Below are positions 54,496 to 63,796 of a stretch of DNA of 64,000 nucleotides, one piece after another. The notes under the pieces were generated by a model. That model was not told where the DNA came from. It made no database searches and worked only from the letters and a program-made list of their open reading frames with translations. Within the stretch, counting starts at the first letter, position 1. Every line of letters starts with the position of its first letter. The DNA is from Terriglobus albidus. Lineage in GTDB: Bacteria; Acidobacteriota; Terriglobia; Terriglobales; Acidobacteriaceae. A program made the position numbers and the translations under genes. The stretch covers positions 5,828,001-5,892,000 of the forward strand of contig NZ_CP042806.1 in the NCBI RefSeq assembly GCF_008000815.1, read 5' to 3'.

Positions 54496-55863
54496 ATGAA
54501 AAAGAGACATCTTGAAATTGCAGCCACGGCGGCGGATACATCTTTTAACACTGGGCAAACTGGATCGAACTCTCTCCTCACGCGGCGTGAAGTACTGGGA
54601 ATGGCCGGCATGGCGGGTTTAGCCGGTTTGACAGGTTTCGTGCCCGGCGCCGTTGCGCAAACCAGCGGAAGACGGCCTCGTATTGCCTGTCTCGTCAGCT
54701 ATTGGGGTCTGCCGACATCCCATGCAGACTGGATCGTAAACAAGCTGTTGGACGGCTATTGGTGGCAGGGCGCCCACACTGCTTCACAGGTGGATGTGGT
54801 CTCCGTTTACATCCATCAGTTCGACACGAGCTTGCTGGGCCAAAAGGTGTGCAAGGCAAAGAATATCCCCATCTTTAAAACGCCAGGCGAAGCCGTCACC
54901 CTTGGCGGCAAAGACCTTGCGGTGGATGGGGTCGTTATCGTCGCAGAACACGGGAATTATCCAACCGATCTCAAGGGACATTGGCTATTGCCGCGCTGGT
55001 GGATCTATCAGCAGGTCATCAAGGTCTTCGAGCAGAGCAATCGGTCTGTGCCGGTGTTTAACGATAAGCATCTCTCCTACAGCTGGGATGACGCCAAGTG
55101 GATGTTCGATAAGTCGCGCGAACTCAACTTTCCCTTAACCGGCGGCTCTTCCATACCGACTTACTTCCGCAAGCCTGAGATCGATCTTGCCGCAGATACG
55201 CCGCTTAAGAACTCGATCGTGGTCGGTAGCGCACCAGATGAGGGAGCTATCTTCCATTGCATCGACGTGCTTCAGTCCTTTGTCGATCGCCGCAAAGGTG
55301 GCGAGACGGGCGTCAGGTCGGTGCAGTCCATTCGCGGACCTGAAACCTGGAAGTGGGTCGAACGCACTCCCTGGGCCGGCAACCTGCTGGAAGCAGTGCG
55401 AAAGAACTTCGACCTGAAGCCGGGACATTTTCAAGAGAGCAACCGGCCAGCCGTCTGCATTGTGGAGTACAACGATGGCACTCATGGGGCCGTAATTTCG
55501 GGCGAGGGTGTGGGCTGGACCTATGCCGGCGAGATCGAGGGACAGAAGGATCCAACAATCATCTCCATGCTTGGCTGGCCCGGACCCGTCTCGCAGTATC
55601 ACGCTGCCAATGCTTTCGATCATTGGCTCATCGAGATGATGCTGACCCGCAAAGAACCCTTCAATGCGGAACGGCTGCTTCTATCGACCGGCATTGTGAA
55701 CCACTACATGGAATCGAACTGGGAGAACGGACGCTACTCTGCCGTCGGACGCCGCGTCGAAACACCTTATATGAACATGAGATATCGCTCGACACACGGT
55801 CCGCTCTTTGAAACCGGGCCACGGCCGCCGAATACTCCCTACATCCGCGGCTTTGAATCATAG
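54496..55863 (+). CDS. Tat-exported protein of unknown function
   Basis: A 455-residue protein with a twin-arginine-like signal (TRREVLGMAGMAGLAGL near residues 29-45), followed by a mixed alpha/beta domain with several conserved-looking acidic and aromatic patches (VSYWGLPTSHADWIVNKLLD; VIVAEHGNYPTDLKGHW; ETWKWVERTPWAGNLLEAV; VCIVEYNDGTHGAVISGEG). I recognise no named family; the pattern resembles oxidoreductase-like secreted proteins of Planctomycetes and Acidobacteria, but this is only an impression. It lies between R1 repeats and the TIGR03435 gene, 38 bp before it, and may form a unit with it. Confidence 0.7.
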   Translation: MKKRHLEIAATAADTSFNTGQTGSNSLLTRREVLGMAGMAGLAGLTGFVPGAVAQTSGRRPRIACLVSYWGLPTSHADWIVNKLLDGYWWQGAHTASQVDVVSVYIHQFDTSLLGQKVCKAKNIPIFKTPGEAVTLGGKDLAVDGVVIVAEHGNYPTDLKGHWLLPRWWIYQQVIKVFEQSNRSVPVFNDKHLSYSWDDAKWMFDKSRELNFPLTGGSSIPTYFRKPEIDLAADTPLKNSIVVGSAPDEGAIFHCIDVLQSFVDRRKGGETGVRSVQSIRGPETWKWVERTPWAGNLLEAVRKNFDLKPGHFQESNRPAVCIVEYNDGTHGAVISGEGVGWTYAGEIEGQKDPTIISMLGWPGPVSQYHAANAFDHWLIEMMLTRKEPFNAERLLLSTGIVNHYMESNWENGRYSAVGRRVETPYMNMRYRSTHGPLFETGPRPPNTPYIRGFES

Positions 55864-55901
55864 TCTGCGTAAACTGGCGCAGAGACACACATTTGCTGGC
55901 A

Positions 55902-56690
55902 ATGCGATCCAAACTGAGTATCTTCGCGGCTTCTCTTGCATTTTGCCTTCAGGCTACATTCGGCCAAAGTGCTGAAGTTCCTCCCACCTTTGAGGTAGCG
56001 ACTATAAAGCTCAATAATCCGGACATGAAGGTCCCGGGAATGACACAGGGAGTTGCTCCGTCTGAGCGACGTGTCTTTGCACGCGACTCACTCGTATCTC
56101 TGGTGCGCTGGGCTTATGGACTTCAGAAAAACGAACAAGTGCAGGCTCACGAACGATGGATGGCGGACGAGCGCTTTGAACTAGATGCAAGAGTTGGAGA
56201 GCCGACTGCTTCTTCGATGGCCTCGCTATCTCAAGAGGAACGGCTGGCAAAGTTGCGGCTAATGATGCGGACTTTGCTTCATGAGAGGTTTGGCCTGGAG
56301 GTGCGGCAGCAGGAGCAGGAACAACGAGTGATTGCTCTCATGGTGACCAAAGGCGGACTGAAGCTGAAGAGCCCGGGAGAGATGGGAGAACACACGCTGC
56401 GTGGCATCTGGTCGTCACCCGGCCGCGCAGATGCCACCAACGCAACGATGAAAGATTTGGCGGATTTACTGGTCAATCTCCCGGAGGCGGATGGACTGCC
56501 TGTAGTGGACCGAACGGGATTTCAGGGCGAGTTCGCGATGTCGCTGCGGTATGTGCCAGTGTCGGTGCAGAGTGAGGGGCCGACGTTGTTTACTGCTCTC
56601 GAAGAACAGTTGGGGGTGAAGTTGGTTCGTGCGAGGGATGTTGTTGGGACAGTTGTGATTGATGCGGCGCATCGGCCTTCTGAGAACTAA
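55902..56690 (+). CDS. TIGR03435-family soil-associated secreted protein
   Basis: A 262-residue exported protein. A signal peptide (MRSKLSIFAASLAFCLQATF) precedes the family pattern FEVATIKLNNPDMKVPGMTQ, the DSLVSLVRWAYGLQ segment and a C-terminal region with LPVVDRTGFQGEFAMSLRYV. This family is strongly enriched in Acidobacteria and related soil bacteria; its function is unknown. The ATG at 55902 gives a clean signal peptide; a TTG at 55893 is possible but weaker. The following 200 bp up to the lipase gene contain nothing that I recognise. Confidence 0.92.
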   Translation: MRSKLSIFAASLAFCLQATFGQSAEVPPTFEVATIKLNNPDMKVPGMTQGVAPSERRVFARDSLVSLVRWAYGLQKNEQVQAHERWMADERFELDARVGEPTASSMASLSQEERLAKLRLMMRTLLHERFGLEVRQQEQEQRVIALMVTKGGLKLKSPGEMGEHTLRGIWSSPGRADATNATMKDLADLLVNLPEADGLPVVDRTGFQGEFAMSLRYVPVSVQSEGPTLFTALEEQLGVKLVRARDVVGTVVIDAAHRPSEN

Positions 56691-56891
56691 CACCTCACAT
56701 CGCGTGAGAACTCAACTGGCTTCGCGTTTTTAGTCCAGGTAAGGGGACACAACCAAATGCCGCAAAGGTGCGTCCGTTGTGCGCCCCACGGACACATTCG
56801 AACGAGGCACGAAAGATTTCTTCCATGCCTCGCCCGATTGGCTCTCGTTCTATCAACGCGATTCGAGACATTGCTATCTACGAACGTCAAG

Positions 56892-58001
56892 TTACGCGAA
56901 CTGGGCTGCGAGTCTCTTCAGGAAAGGTACGTACACAGCAGGACAGGAATGGGCTCCCTGACAAGCCGGAGGCGAATCAGTATTCTGATCATTCTTATCC
57001 TGGAAGCTGATGACGTTTAGGTCGAGCAGGGAGGGCTTGACGATTCCAAAGAGTATCGCGTCCAGGTCGCCAAGGACGTGGGCGCAATAATTCAGCGGTG
57101 GAATTGGTGGAGTGACAGGGTAAGGAAGTTGCGGTATCGAATCCAACTGGTTAACGATGCGATAGCTGTCGGGGACATACTCCTGGTAATTCGAAACGAA
57201 CGTTTCGGCGGCCGCCGGAATTACTACCAATGTGTCAGCCACACGTGGACTTGCCAGACTGTACATCGAGATCGCGTCAAATTTGGACTCTAAGTTGAGA
57301 GCGATATCCAGGGCGCACAGTGTAGCCAACGCTCCACCCAGGCTATGTCCCGTGACCTTCACCGACAGAGTTGGATCTTCGTTGTCATCGAAATACTGGG
57401 AGATCTGCTGCGCGAGTGAACCGTCGGCTCGATGGCTCAAATCGCCCTGTCCCGTGGAGCCGGTGGTGTACTGGTTATAAAAGCCTCCGTGCACCGATCC
57501 CAGATTCCCAAACACAGCAGGGACGATGTAATTGTCAACCGTGTTCACCTCGTAGCTGTTCTGAGTACCGTGGAAGGACACGACGATGATGCTGCTCTTG
57601 TCCGTGTCTGTCGGCTCAAGCCGCGCGATAAATCCCGCCGGGATCTTCACGGAGTTACCGTTTATATCTGTTTCATAGACTGACAAGTTGGTATGTGTTG
57701 GATTGGGTTTGTATCCCTGCGCGACGATCTGGGAAAAATCAGGGTCCCAGGGGGTGGGCGCAACGGATTGGATCTGCCAGCTCTTAGGGCCAAACCGGTT
57801 ACTAGGATCCAAGGGCGTGTTGGTTACATATTTCGTGTATTGATCATTCGCCGCGTTGCAGCACAAGCCAAGAACATACGCGAGCTGAGCATCAAAGTTT
57901 GGTGGGACTAATTGAGGCAGTGCAGGTGGGTTCGTGCTTGCTTGACATTGTGCTGTTCCCTTAGAGGAAAGTGAAGCCGGTGCATAGGCAGTGGTCGACA
58001 T
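56892..58001 (-). CDS. Class-3-type lipase
   Basis: A 369-residue alpha/beta hydrolase. GHSLGG with the nucleophile Ser220 (TGHSLGGALATLCALDIAL), the upstream SFHGTQNSYE (oxyanion region, about 142-151) and SLASPRVADT near 246 are the lipase_3 landmarks; a catalytic Asp and His follow (VNQLDSIPQLP; YCAHVLGD). Expected to hydrolyse ester bonds in lipids. The start at 57999-58001 is decided by a perfect AGGAGGT ten bases upstream. An open frame continues further upstream through the MITE-B copy, but the ribosome-binding site argues for the internal ATG. No signal peptide was recognised. Confidence 0.88.
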   Translation of the reverse strand: MSTTAYAPASLSSKGTAQCQASTNPPALPQLVPPNFDAQLAYVLGLCCNAANDQYTKYVTNTPLDPSNRFGPKSWQIQSVAPTPWDPDFSQIVAQGYKPNPTHTNLSVYETDINGNSVKIPAGFIARLEPTDTDKSSIIVVSFHGTQNSYEVNTVDNYIVPAVFGNLGSVHGGFYNQYTTGSTGQGDLSHRADGSLAQQISQYFDDNEDPTLSVKVTGHSLGGALATLCALDIALNLESKFDAISMYSLASPRVADTLVVIPAAAETFVSNYQEYVPDSYRIVNQLDSIPQLPYPVTPPIPPLNYCAHVLGDLDAILFGIVKPSLLDLNVISFQDKNDQNTDSPPACQGAHSCPAVYVPFLKRLAAQFA

Positions 58002-58045
58002 GAGCGTATACCTCCTGGAGCGAATACGAATGTGGGGGGACCGAG

Positions 58046-58159
58046 TAGAGCATTTTCCCTGTTGCCGGGTATCCCGAAAGAGGAGTGCAGCGGCGTTTTC
58101 ATTGCGGAAAACGCCCATAGATGCAGAAACCCGACTCTACACCTACAGGGAACATGCTC
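58046..58159. mobile_element. MITE-B copy 6
   Basis: TAGAGCATTTTCCCTGTTGC at one end and CTACAGGGAACATGCTCC at the other, read in the direction opposite to copies 2, 4 and 5 but the same relative to the downstream gene. It ends 45 bp upstream of the lipase ATG. Its open frame (MGVFRNENAAALLFRDTRQQ) joins the lipase in frame. Confidence 0.85.
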
Positions 58160-58571
58160 CATGGCCCGGATGCTACTTCACATGCGATCAGACAAATGAT
58201 CGCGCTGCGCGCAGAATGGCAAACATTCCGCGGAATGGGGACGAGATAAGGTAGTCCTGGGTCGGCTAGGGCAGTGGGTGCGAATTTCTTGCCGCATTCA
58301 TAGGTTCTCCTCGCGTGTCTTAACGACACAGCACACCCATGGGAAAACCTAGCCAAGACGGCAATGTACTGACTGCATTGATGTTCTTCTTCTTAGTACA
58401 ACTCAGCGTGGAAGAAGATATCAGGCTTGAAGAGTAGCGATAGGGGTGGTGATTGTCAATGGATACTGAGTCAAAGCTGAGTTAATTGAAAACACGGATA
58501 CGGAAGCCTTCAAACGTCGTCCCTCATACTCCCACTCCACACTCCATCGTTGCGCTTAGAACAACCATTTC
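58160..58571. other. Non-coding gap without recognised features
   Basis: The gap between the MITE and the R1 copy shows no convincing gene. On the minus strand a good GAGGAG site precedes a very short frame (MNAARNSHPLP, stop), too short to support. It could be the remnant of a gene whose rest was lost. Confidence 0.6.
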
Positions 58572-58830
58572 GCACTGCAGGTGCGAACGTCTTGTTAAGG
58601 GCATGGCTTTAGCCATGCCGTACGACGCTCGCAAAAAGTGGCGGCTTTAGCCGCTGAGGGCGATGTATCAGGAGAACCTCAGAATGCTGTACTTCACACT
58701 TGAAACGAACCTCAGCGGCTCACTTGAAACGAACCTCAGCGGCTAAAGCCGCGCGCCGCTCGACACTGATACGGGACGGCTAAAGCCGTCCCCTTAAGCA
58801 AAACATTCGCACCTGCGGTGCGAAGCGGAG
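58572..58830. repeat. R1 repeat copy 10
   Basis: TTCGCACTGCAGGTGCGAA, ATGGCTTTAGCCAT, GCGGCTTTAGCCGC, GCGGCTAAAGCCGC, ACGGCTAAAGCCGT, CCTTAAGC and TTCGCACC..GGTGCGAA. It also contains a 24-bp exact tandem duplication (ACTTGAAACGAACCTCAGCG followed by GCTC at 58698 and again at 58722). Fills the rest of the 58002-58907 gap. Confidence 0.85.
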
Positions 58831-58907
58831 GTCCTTGCGTAAACAAGGATCTCTTGCCATTCAACAACATCGCCAATCCAAAGCTATACAAAGAGCATTC
58901 GATAAAC

Positions 58908-59753
58908 TCACCGCGTGAACTCACCGGCGATGATCCTCTCCCACAACCGCGCGCTCGCATCATCCGCGGGAAATGAGGACTCGATGCGCAGTTCATCAAG
59001 CGTTACGTCGTGCGGTGCGGCGAAGCTGGTCCAGGTTGAAAAGAAGCTGAGCTCCACACCATTCTTGCGGATGACGAAGTTTAATGTCGGCGACATCGGA
59101 ACTTCCATCGGCCGCACCTTCGACTTCTCCGGCACATGGGGATTCGCCAGAGCGAACTCCAGCAGCGCACGCAGCTTTTCGTCCGTCGGCGCCCAATCGA
59201 TCTCGTGATGCAGGCGACGGATAAGGTCAGACGCCACCTCATCCCAGTTGGCGATGAAGGGCCGCAGCAGGTGATCGCTAAAGATCTGCCGGATCATGTT
59301 GGGGTCATCGGGCGGTGTGTCGAAGACGAAGTTCATGAATGCGGCTGCACCTTCATTCGCCCGCGTAATGTCCCAGTGGCGGTTGAGGACCAGGGCCGGA
59401 TAGGGCTCCTGCTGTTTGAGGATGAACTCGATCGCTCGATTGATCAACGCCATCTCCGGCTGCGCCAGGCCGGTCTCGCGATGTGTGGGAGCAAATCCCG
59501 CGGCGAGGAACAGAGCGTTGCGCTCCCTGAGTGGAATGGCAAGCGCCTCGGCAAGCTGCGTCACCATCTCCCGGCTGGGCAGAGCCTTGCCGCTTTCGAT
59601 GAAGCTGAGGTGGCGGGCAGAGATGCCAGCTTCGAGCGCAAGCTCAAGCTGGGTGAGGTGGCGAAGGGTACGCCATTGGCGAACGAGCTCGCCGATTCTA
59701 CTCACAGTGTCGAAGGAATTTGTGGACGGCTGGCGGCGCTGCTCAGATAGCAT
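58908..59753 (-). CDS. Xre/MmyB-type transcriptional regulator
   Basis: A 281-residue regulator. The N-terminal helix-turn-helix (about 18-75: LVRQWRTLRHLTQLELALEA then GISARHLSFIESGKALPSRE) is followed by the MmyB-like ligand-binding domain (YPALVLNRHWDITRANEGAA, about 118-275). MmyB-type regulators in actinobacteria respond to fatty acids or similar ligands. It is divergent from the amidohydrolase gene at 59853, with a palindromic operator between, so control of that gene is likely. Confidence 0.88.
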   Translation of the reverse strand: MLSEQRRQPSTNSFDTVSRIGELVRQWRTLRHLTQLELALEAGISARHLSFIESGKALPSREMVTQLAEALAIPLRERNALFLAAGFAPTHRETGLAQPEMALINRAIEFILKQQEPYPALVLNRHWDITRANEGAAAFMNFVFDTPPDDPNMIRQIFSDHLLRPFIANWDEVASDLIRRLHHEIDWAPTDEKLRALLEFALANPHVPEKSKVRPMEVPMSPTLNFVIRKNGVELSFFSTWTSFAAPHDVTLDELRIESSFPADDASARLWERIIAGEFTR

Positions 59754-59787
59754 TGTGCCATCTTATGCCAGCGCTGACGTAACTACT

Positions 59788-59802
59788 TTACCTCTGAGGT
59801 AA
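59788..59802. promoter_or_regulatory. Operator of the MmyB-type regulator/amidohydrolase pair
   Basis: TTACCTC-T-GAGGTAA is a perfect 7-bp inverted repeat with a one-base centre, followed by another half-site ATTACCTC nine bases on. It lies in the 99-bp divergent promoter region. Confidence 0.75.
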
Positions 59803-59852
59803 TTGCCATCATTACCTCCGCTCCGGTACTTCTCTCATGAGGAGCATTTCCT

Positions 59853-60800
59853 ATGATCATTAACCGCCGGCGATTTCTGCAGATCAGCTCAAGCTCGGCA
59901 GCTATCAGCCTGGTTCCTTCTGCCCTGGGAAAGATCACGCAGCCACAACAACCCATCATCGACGTGCACCTGCACGCCTATCCGGACGACCAGCCTATCC
60001 CTGCCGCGGTTAACCCTGCTACCGGCAAGGCCGTACAGCTCAAGGATGGAGCGGCTCACCGTGCTGCCTGTCTGGCTGAGATGAAACGCCTGAACATCGT
60101 TAAGGCAGTTGTTAGCGGAGGAGACGGCGATCGCCTTGCCGCTGCTTATTCCTGGTGCAACGCGGAGCCGAGCAAGATCATTGCCGGCGCCGGCGTACGT
60201 GGCTCCGCGGATACTCCCCTGCCGGAGCTGAATGTACTCCGCAGTGCGTTCAAGGACGGTCGCCTGCGCGTGCTGGGCGAAGTCACTACACAGTACGCGG
60301 GAATTACGCTCGACGATCCCAAGTACGCTGCCTATCTGGCACTGGCTGAAGAGCTGGATATCCCGGTGGCGCTGCATACCGGAACGATGCCCCCGGGAAT
60401 GTCCTTCGATCCGTGCTGCCGCACCGCTCGTGCACGCCTCGGCGATCCCATTCTGGTGGAAGAGGCGCTAAACCGCTATCCCAAGCTTCGGCTGAACCTG
60501 ATGCATGCGGGCTGGCCGTATCTCGATGACACCATCTCCACCTTATTTCACTATCCGCAGGTCAACGCTGATCTAGGCGCGATCGACTGGCTGCTGCCGC
60601 GGGCGGAGTTCTACCACTACCTGCAGGCGCTGATGCGAGCCGGTTTCGGCAAGCGGCTGATGTTCGGCACGGATCAGATGTATTGGCCAGAGGGTATTGC
60701 CATGGCGGTAGATGCGGTAGAGTCTGCTCCGTTTCTCAGTGCAATCGAGAAACGGGATATCTTCTATAACAATGCTGCCAAGTTCTATCGGTTGGGTTGA
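59853..60800 (+). CDS. Amidohydrolase-2-family exported protein
   Basis: A 315-residue metal-dependent hydrolase. A Tat-like signal (RRRFLQISSSSAAISL) precedes the barrel with IIDVHLHAYP (metal His39 and His41), VALHTGT (metal His near 176), LNLMHAGWPY and LMFGTDQMYWP (metal Asp). These are the ligand positions of the amidohydrolase-2 (PF04909-type) group, which hydrolyse or decarboxylate cyclic substrates. GAGGAGC upstream supports the start. Expression is probably controlled by the divergent MmyB-type regulator. Confidence 0.88.
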   Translation: MIINRRRFLQISSSSAAISLVPSALGKITQPQQPIIDVHLHAYPDDQPIPAAVNPATGKAVQLKDGAAHRAACLAEMKRLNIVKAVVSGGDGDRLAAAYSWCNAEPSKIIAGAGVRGSADTPLPELNVLRSAFKDGRLRVLGEVTTQYAGITLDDPKYAAYLALAEELDIPVALHTGTMPPGMSFDPCCRTARARLGDPILVEEALNRYPKLRLNLMHAGWPYLDDTISTLFHYPQVNADLGAIDWLLPRAEFYHYLQALMRAGFGKRLMFGTDQMYWPEGIAMAVDAVESAPFLSAIEKRDIFYNNAAKFYRLG

Positions 60801-60810
60801 TGGGTAGGTA

Positions 60811-61066
60811 TCGACAAATTCGGGATAGCCCATGCACCGAGGTTCCCAACGAACTCGTTTGTTGGAGGTAGTGTCCCTCGCGGACGTGGGTTGTTCGAGC
60901 GAAGCTCGAATTGGGTGGGAGCGGTGGGCTTCAGCCCGCCGTTATTGGGGTCAATAAAAAATGGGCTTTAGCCCTGGGCCTTGCGTCTCGAATAGTAAGG
61001 CCCAGGGCTAAAGCCCGACGTATTATCAGGCCTAAGTCAGCGGGCTAAAGCCCGCTGCTCCCACCC
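60811..61066. repeat. Degenerate family-E repeat plus family-D repeat copy 2
   Basis: 60811-60912 has TATCGACAAATTCGGGATAG and a mutated palindrome TCCCAACGAAC..GTTTGTTGG. 60914-61066 is the second family-D repeat: GGGTGGGAGCGGTGGGCTTC, GGGCTTTAGCCCTGGGCC, then GGCCCAGGGCTAAAGCCC and AGCGGGCTAAAGCCCGCTGC. This occupies the 60801-61121 gap. Confidence 0.82.
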
Positions 61067-61121
61067 AAAAGAAAATCGCGCTTAGCGCGATACCCCACGC
61101 TAAGCTCCAACGAACAAGATA

Positions 61122-62591
61122 TCAGCGCATATTCACCGTCAGCGATTGCCCGCGAGACACTCGCACCAGCACATAGCGAATTGCTTCGCCGCCCTCCGTC
61201 GTTGTCGTCCTGGACGCTTGTGCCTTCCCATCGACTGCCAGATTTGTTTTCGGTCCGGAGAAGGCCGCGCGCCACACGATGGCATGCTCCGTATGGTTGG
61301 TCAGTGTTGTAGACCGATGTCCCACATGTTTGACGTCAATCGTTCCTCCCAGCAGATGCACGCCGTAGATGGCATCCTCCTCTTCGCCCTTGCTGCGTGA
61401 GAGTGTTGTTACAGCCGCAGAAGAGACATCGATGCCCATGAGCCCATGGACGAATGAATCGATCACTCCATAAGAGACTTCGGGATACTCCCGGCGTTCC
61501 CTGGTCTCGCGTGTCAGATCGGCAATGCGATCATATGCCGCATCGATGCGACCATAGCGAAAAAACACGTCCGGGAGATAAGACTCCTCTTCGATGCCGA
61601 TGCTGTTGAGATACTCCTGCGAGCCGAGATACCGGAGCGCTCCACTCTTCGCTTCACTATCTTTCAGCACGCCGAAGTAAAGCAGAAACATATCGCCGGA
61701 GCCCTTCGGCTTGCTCTCCGGTGACAGGAACCCGGCGTAGTGCCGGCTATCCTGCAGCCAGGTGTGCTCGTCGATCAGATGCCGCGTCTCCTCCGCGATC
61801 TTCCGGTAGGATTCGCCCTGCTGCTTCTGCCCATAGTGCGCGGCTAACAGGCTCAGATCCAGAAACGCGCGATACTTCGCGGCGAGCAGGTCCACGCCCA
61901 GGTTGAAGTCTTTCCGTCCCTCGGTATAGCTGGGAATGCCGCGCGCGTCGACGAACTTACCCTGAGCCTTTCGCCGATGCATGATGCGGTCACGCTGCAG
62001 CAGCTTGTCTGTTTGCAGGTCCCAGGCAGCGACATACTCGTTAGCAGTCTTCTGAAAGAAGCGCTTCATCTCCGGCTGATCGACGTATCGGTTGTCCCCG
62101 GTCCAGTCCCACATGCGGACGATCGCGTCCAGCATGTCGAAGTTCGCCGGCAGGTTGTACCAAAAGTCCTCATCGCTCACATAGTCAGCGGTCGATGGCT
62201 TGCCATCTTTATCGATCTCCCAATAGCCAGCCCAGTCGCGCTCCGGTGCAATCGCCGCGGCAAAACGAGACAGCATATTCAAGTTAGCCTTATCCAGACC
62301 GAGCGCTGCCGCTCCACGTGCCTGATGCGAGACATCTCGCATGCAGAACGCATCCCGGCCCGGAAGAGCCGCCTCATACCATGGTTCCGCTGCGTCCGAG
62401 GTCATGTTGTGGCTGTAAGCAAGCGCCTGCGGCACCGCCCATGCAAACGACTTTTCCAAAGATGGATTGGAGGAGGTAAACCGCAGCGTCGTGGAAGACG
62501 CTGCGGTTTGCTGTGCCTGTGCTGTGGCGATACAGATCGCCAGCACAGAAAGTGGGACACCTAAACACGTAATCCAGGCCCGCCGCATCAA
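61122..62591 (-). CDS. Exported six-hairpin glycosidase-type protein
   Basis: A 489-residue secreted protein with a signal peptide (about 1-27) and an (alpha/alpha)6-hairpin domain: CMRDVSHQARGAAALGLDKA, WDWTGDNRYVDQPEMKRFFQ and the conserved-looking FNLGVDLLAAKYRAFLDLSL. A beta-rich tail follows. The fold is shared by glycosidases of several families; the family number cannot be assigned. It overlaps the GH27 gene by 4 bp and belongs to the same operon, so a role in degrading galactose-containing polysaccharide is likely. Confidence 0.77.
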   Translation of the reverse strand: MMRRAWITCLGVPLSVLAICIATAQAQQTAASSTTLRFTSSNPSLEKSFAWAVPQALAYSHNMTSDAAEPWYEAALPGRDAFCMRDVSHQARGAAALGLDKANLNMLSRFAAAIAPERDWAGYWEIDKDGKPSTADYVSDEDFWYNLPANFDMLDAIVRMWDWTGDNRYVDQPEMKRFFQKTANEYVAAWDLQTDKLLQRDRIMHRRKAQGKFVDARGIPSYTEGRKDFNLGVDLLAAKYRAFLDLSLLAAHYGQKQQGESYRKIAEETRHLIDEHTWLQDSRHYAGFLSPESKPKGSGDMFLLYFGVLKDSEAKSGALRYLGSQEYLNSIGIEEESYLPDVFFRYGRIDAAYDRIADLTRETRERREYPEVSYGVIDSFVHGLMGIDVSSAAVTTLSRSKGEEEDAIYGVHLLGGTIDVKHVGHRSTTLTNHTEHAIVWRAAFSGPKTNLAVDGKAQASRTTTTEGGEAIRYVLVRVSRGQSLTVNMR

Positions 62592-63757
62592 TACTCCTTC
62601 AGCAGCATGACGCCATGGGATGGAATCGTAATGTTCTTCCCGTCGAACCGTGCCTCAGCGTGCGTCCACACATTACGGAAGCGCAGAGCCTTGAACTGTG
62701 AGAGTGTCTGCTGTGCGGACTCAAACGAGAGTGCCGATTCGCCACGGTTGAAGAGCGCGATGGCGTGCTTGCCTCCGCTCAGGTCTTTGCTCCAGATCTC
62801 GAGCGGACCCTCCGCCCAGATGCGGCTTCCCTGTTTGCCGAGCTTGTCCTGATCGATGGCGATTGCGTCCTTATTCATCAGGATCTCCCTGGTCTCATCC
62901 GACATCTTGCTCAGGTCGTTGCCTGCCAGCAGAGGCGCGGCGAGCATGGCCCACAGGCTCATGTGCACCTCGTACTCTGACTTCTTCATGCCGCCGTTAC
63001 CGACCTCCAGCATGTCGGGGTCGTTCCAATGACCCGGCCCTGCATACTTCTCCAGACCTGCCTGCGAGAAGCCGATCAACGTCATGCGGTCCCAGTTGTC
63101 ACTGATGTCTCCAGTCGTCCGCCAGAGATTGCCTCCTGCCTCCGGAGCCCACTTCCAAACCGCATACAGACCATACTGGCAGTAGCTGTAGACCATTGGC
63201 CTGCCTGTCGATTGGATCGCCTTGTGCATTTTCTCGTAGGCTTCGCGCTGCATGGCTGCTGCTTTCGACAGATCGTCGCCTGCTTCCTGCTTAATGACGT
63301 CGCCGAAGCTGCACTGGTCATACTTCAGATAGTCGATGCCCCACTCGGCATAGGTCTTCGCATCCTGCGCCTCGTGGCCCAGGCTGCCTTCATATCCGGC
63401 ACAGGTCTTTGGCCCAGGCGAGGAATAGATGCCCAGCTTCAATCCCTTGGAATGGACATAGTCCGCGAGCGCTTTCATGTCGGGGAACTTCTCATTGGTA
63501 TGGATCACGCCATCGGCGTCGCGCTTGCCTTCCCAGGTGTCATCGATATTTACGTAGATATAGCCGGCATCGCGCATGCCGGATGCAACCAGAGCGTCTG
63601 CCGCGGCACGCACATCCGCATCGGTCACACGCTCCGCAAAATGGTTCCAGCTATTCCAGCCCATTGGCGAGGTTGCTGCAACGGAGGCCTGCTGCGCCAT
63701 GCAAACGCATGACGCAGCCAGCAGAAGTCCAACAGAATATTTCAACGTTTGAAACAC
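62588..63757 (-). CDS. Alpha-galactosidase, GH27
   Basis: A 389-residue exported enzyme with a signal peptide (about 1-21), the GH27 start SPMGWNSWNHF (30-40), YVNIDDTWEGKRDADG (68-83), the nucleophile Asp147 in IDYLKYDQCS and the acid/base region LWRTTGDISDNW (Asp217/Asp220). It retains the full (beta/alpha)8 barrel plus a C-terminal beta domain. It hydrolyses terminal alpha-galactose from oligo- or polysaccharides. The operon order is TonB receptor, GH27, six-hairpin glycosidase, a small carbohydrate-use locus. GGAGAGAGTAC precedes the ATG. Confidence 0.94.
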   Translation of the reverse strand: MFQTLKYSVGLLLAASCVCMAQQASVAATSPMGWNSWNHFAERVTDADVRAAADALVASGMRDAGYIYVNIDDTWEGKRDADGVIHTNEKFPDMKALADYVHSKGLKLGIYSSPGPKTCAGYEGSLGHEAQDAKTYAEWGIDYLKYDQCSFGDVIKQEAGDDLSKAAAMQREAYEKMHKAIQSTGRPMVYSYCQYGLYAVWKWAPEAGGNLWRTTGDISDNWDRMTLIGFSQAGLEKYAGPGHWNDPDMLEVGNGGMKKSEYEVHMSLWAMLAAPLLAGNDLSKMSDETREILMNKDAIAIDQDKLGKQGSRIWAEGPLEIWSKDLSGGKHAIALFNRGESALSFESAQQTLSQFKALRFRNVWTHAEARFDGKNITIPSHGVMLLKEY

Positions 63758-63796
63758 GTACTCTCTCCTTCGGGTTGGGTTGATCTCGTACGAGCG

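Noticed and set aside
56700-56890. Short frames between the TIGR03435 gene and the lipase
   Set aside because: They are under 70 codons, lack ribosome-binding sites and show no similarity that I recognise.
58265-58305. A short minus-strand frame MNAARNSHPLP with a good ribosome-binding site
   Set aside because: Only 11 codons; could be a truncated gene start but cannot be supported as a gene.
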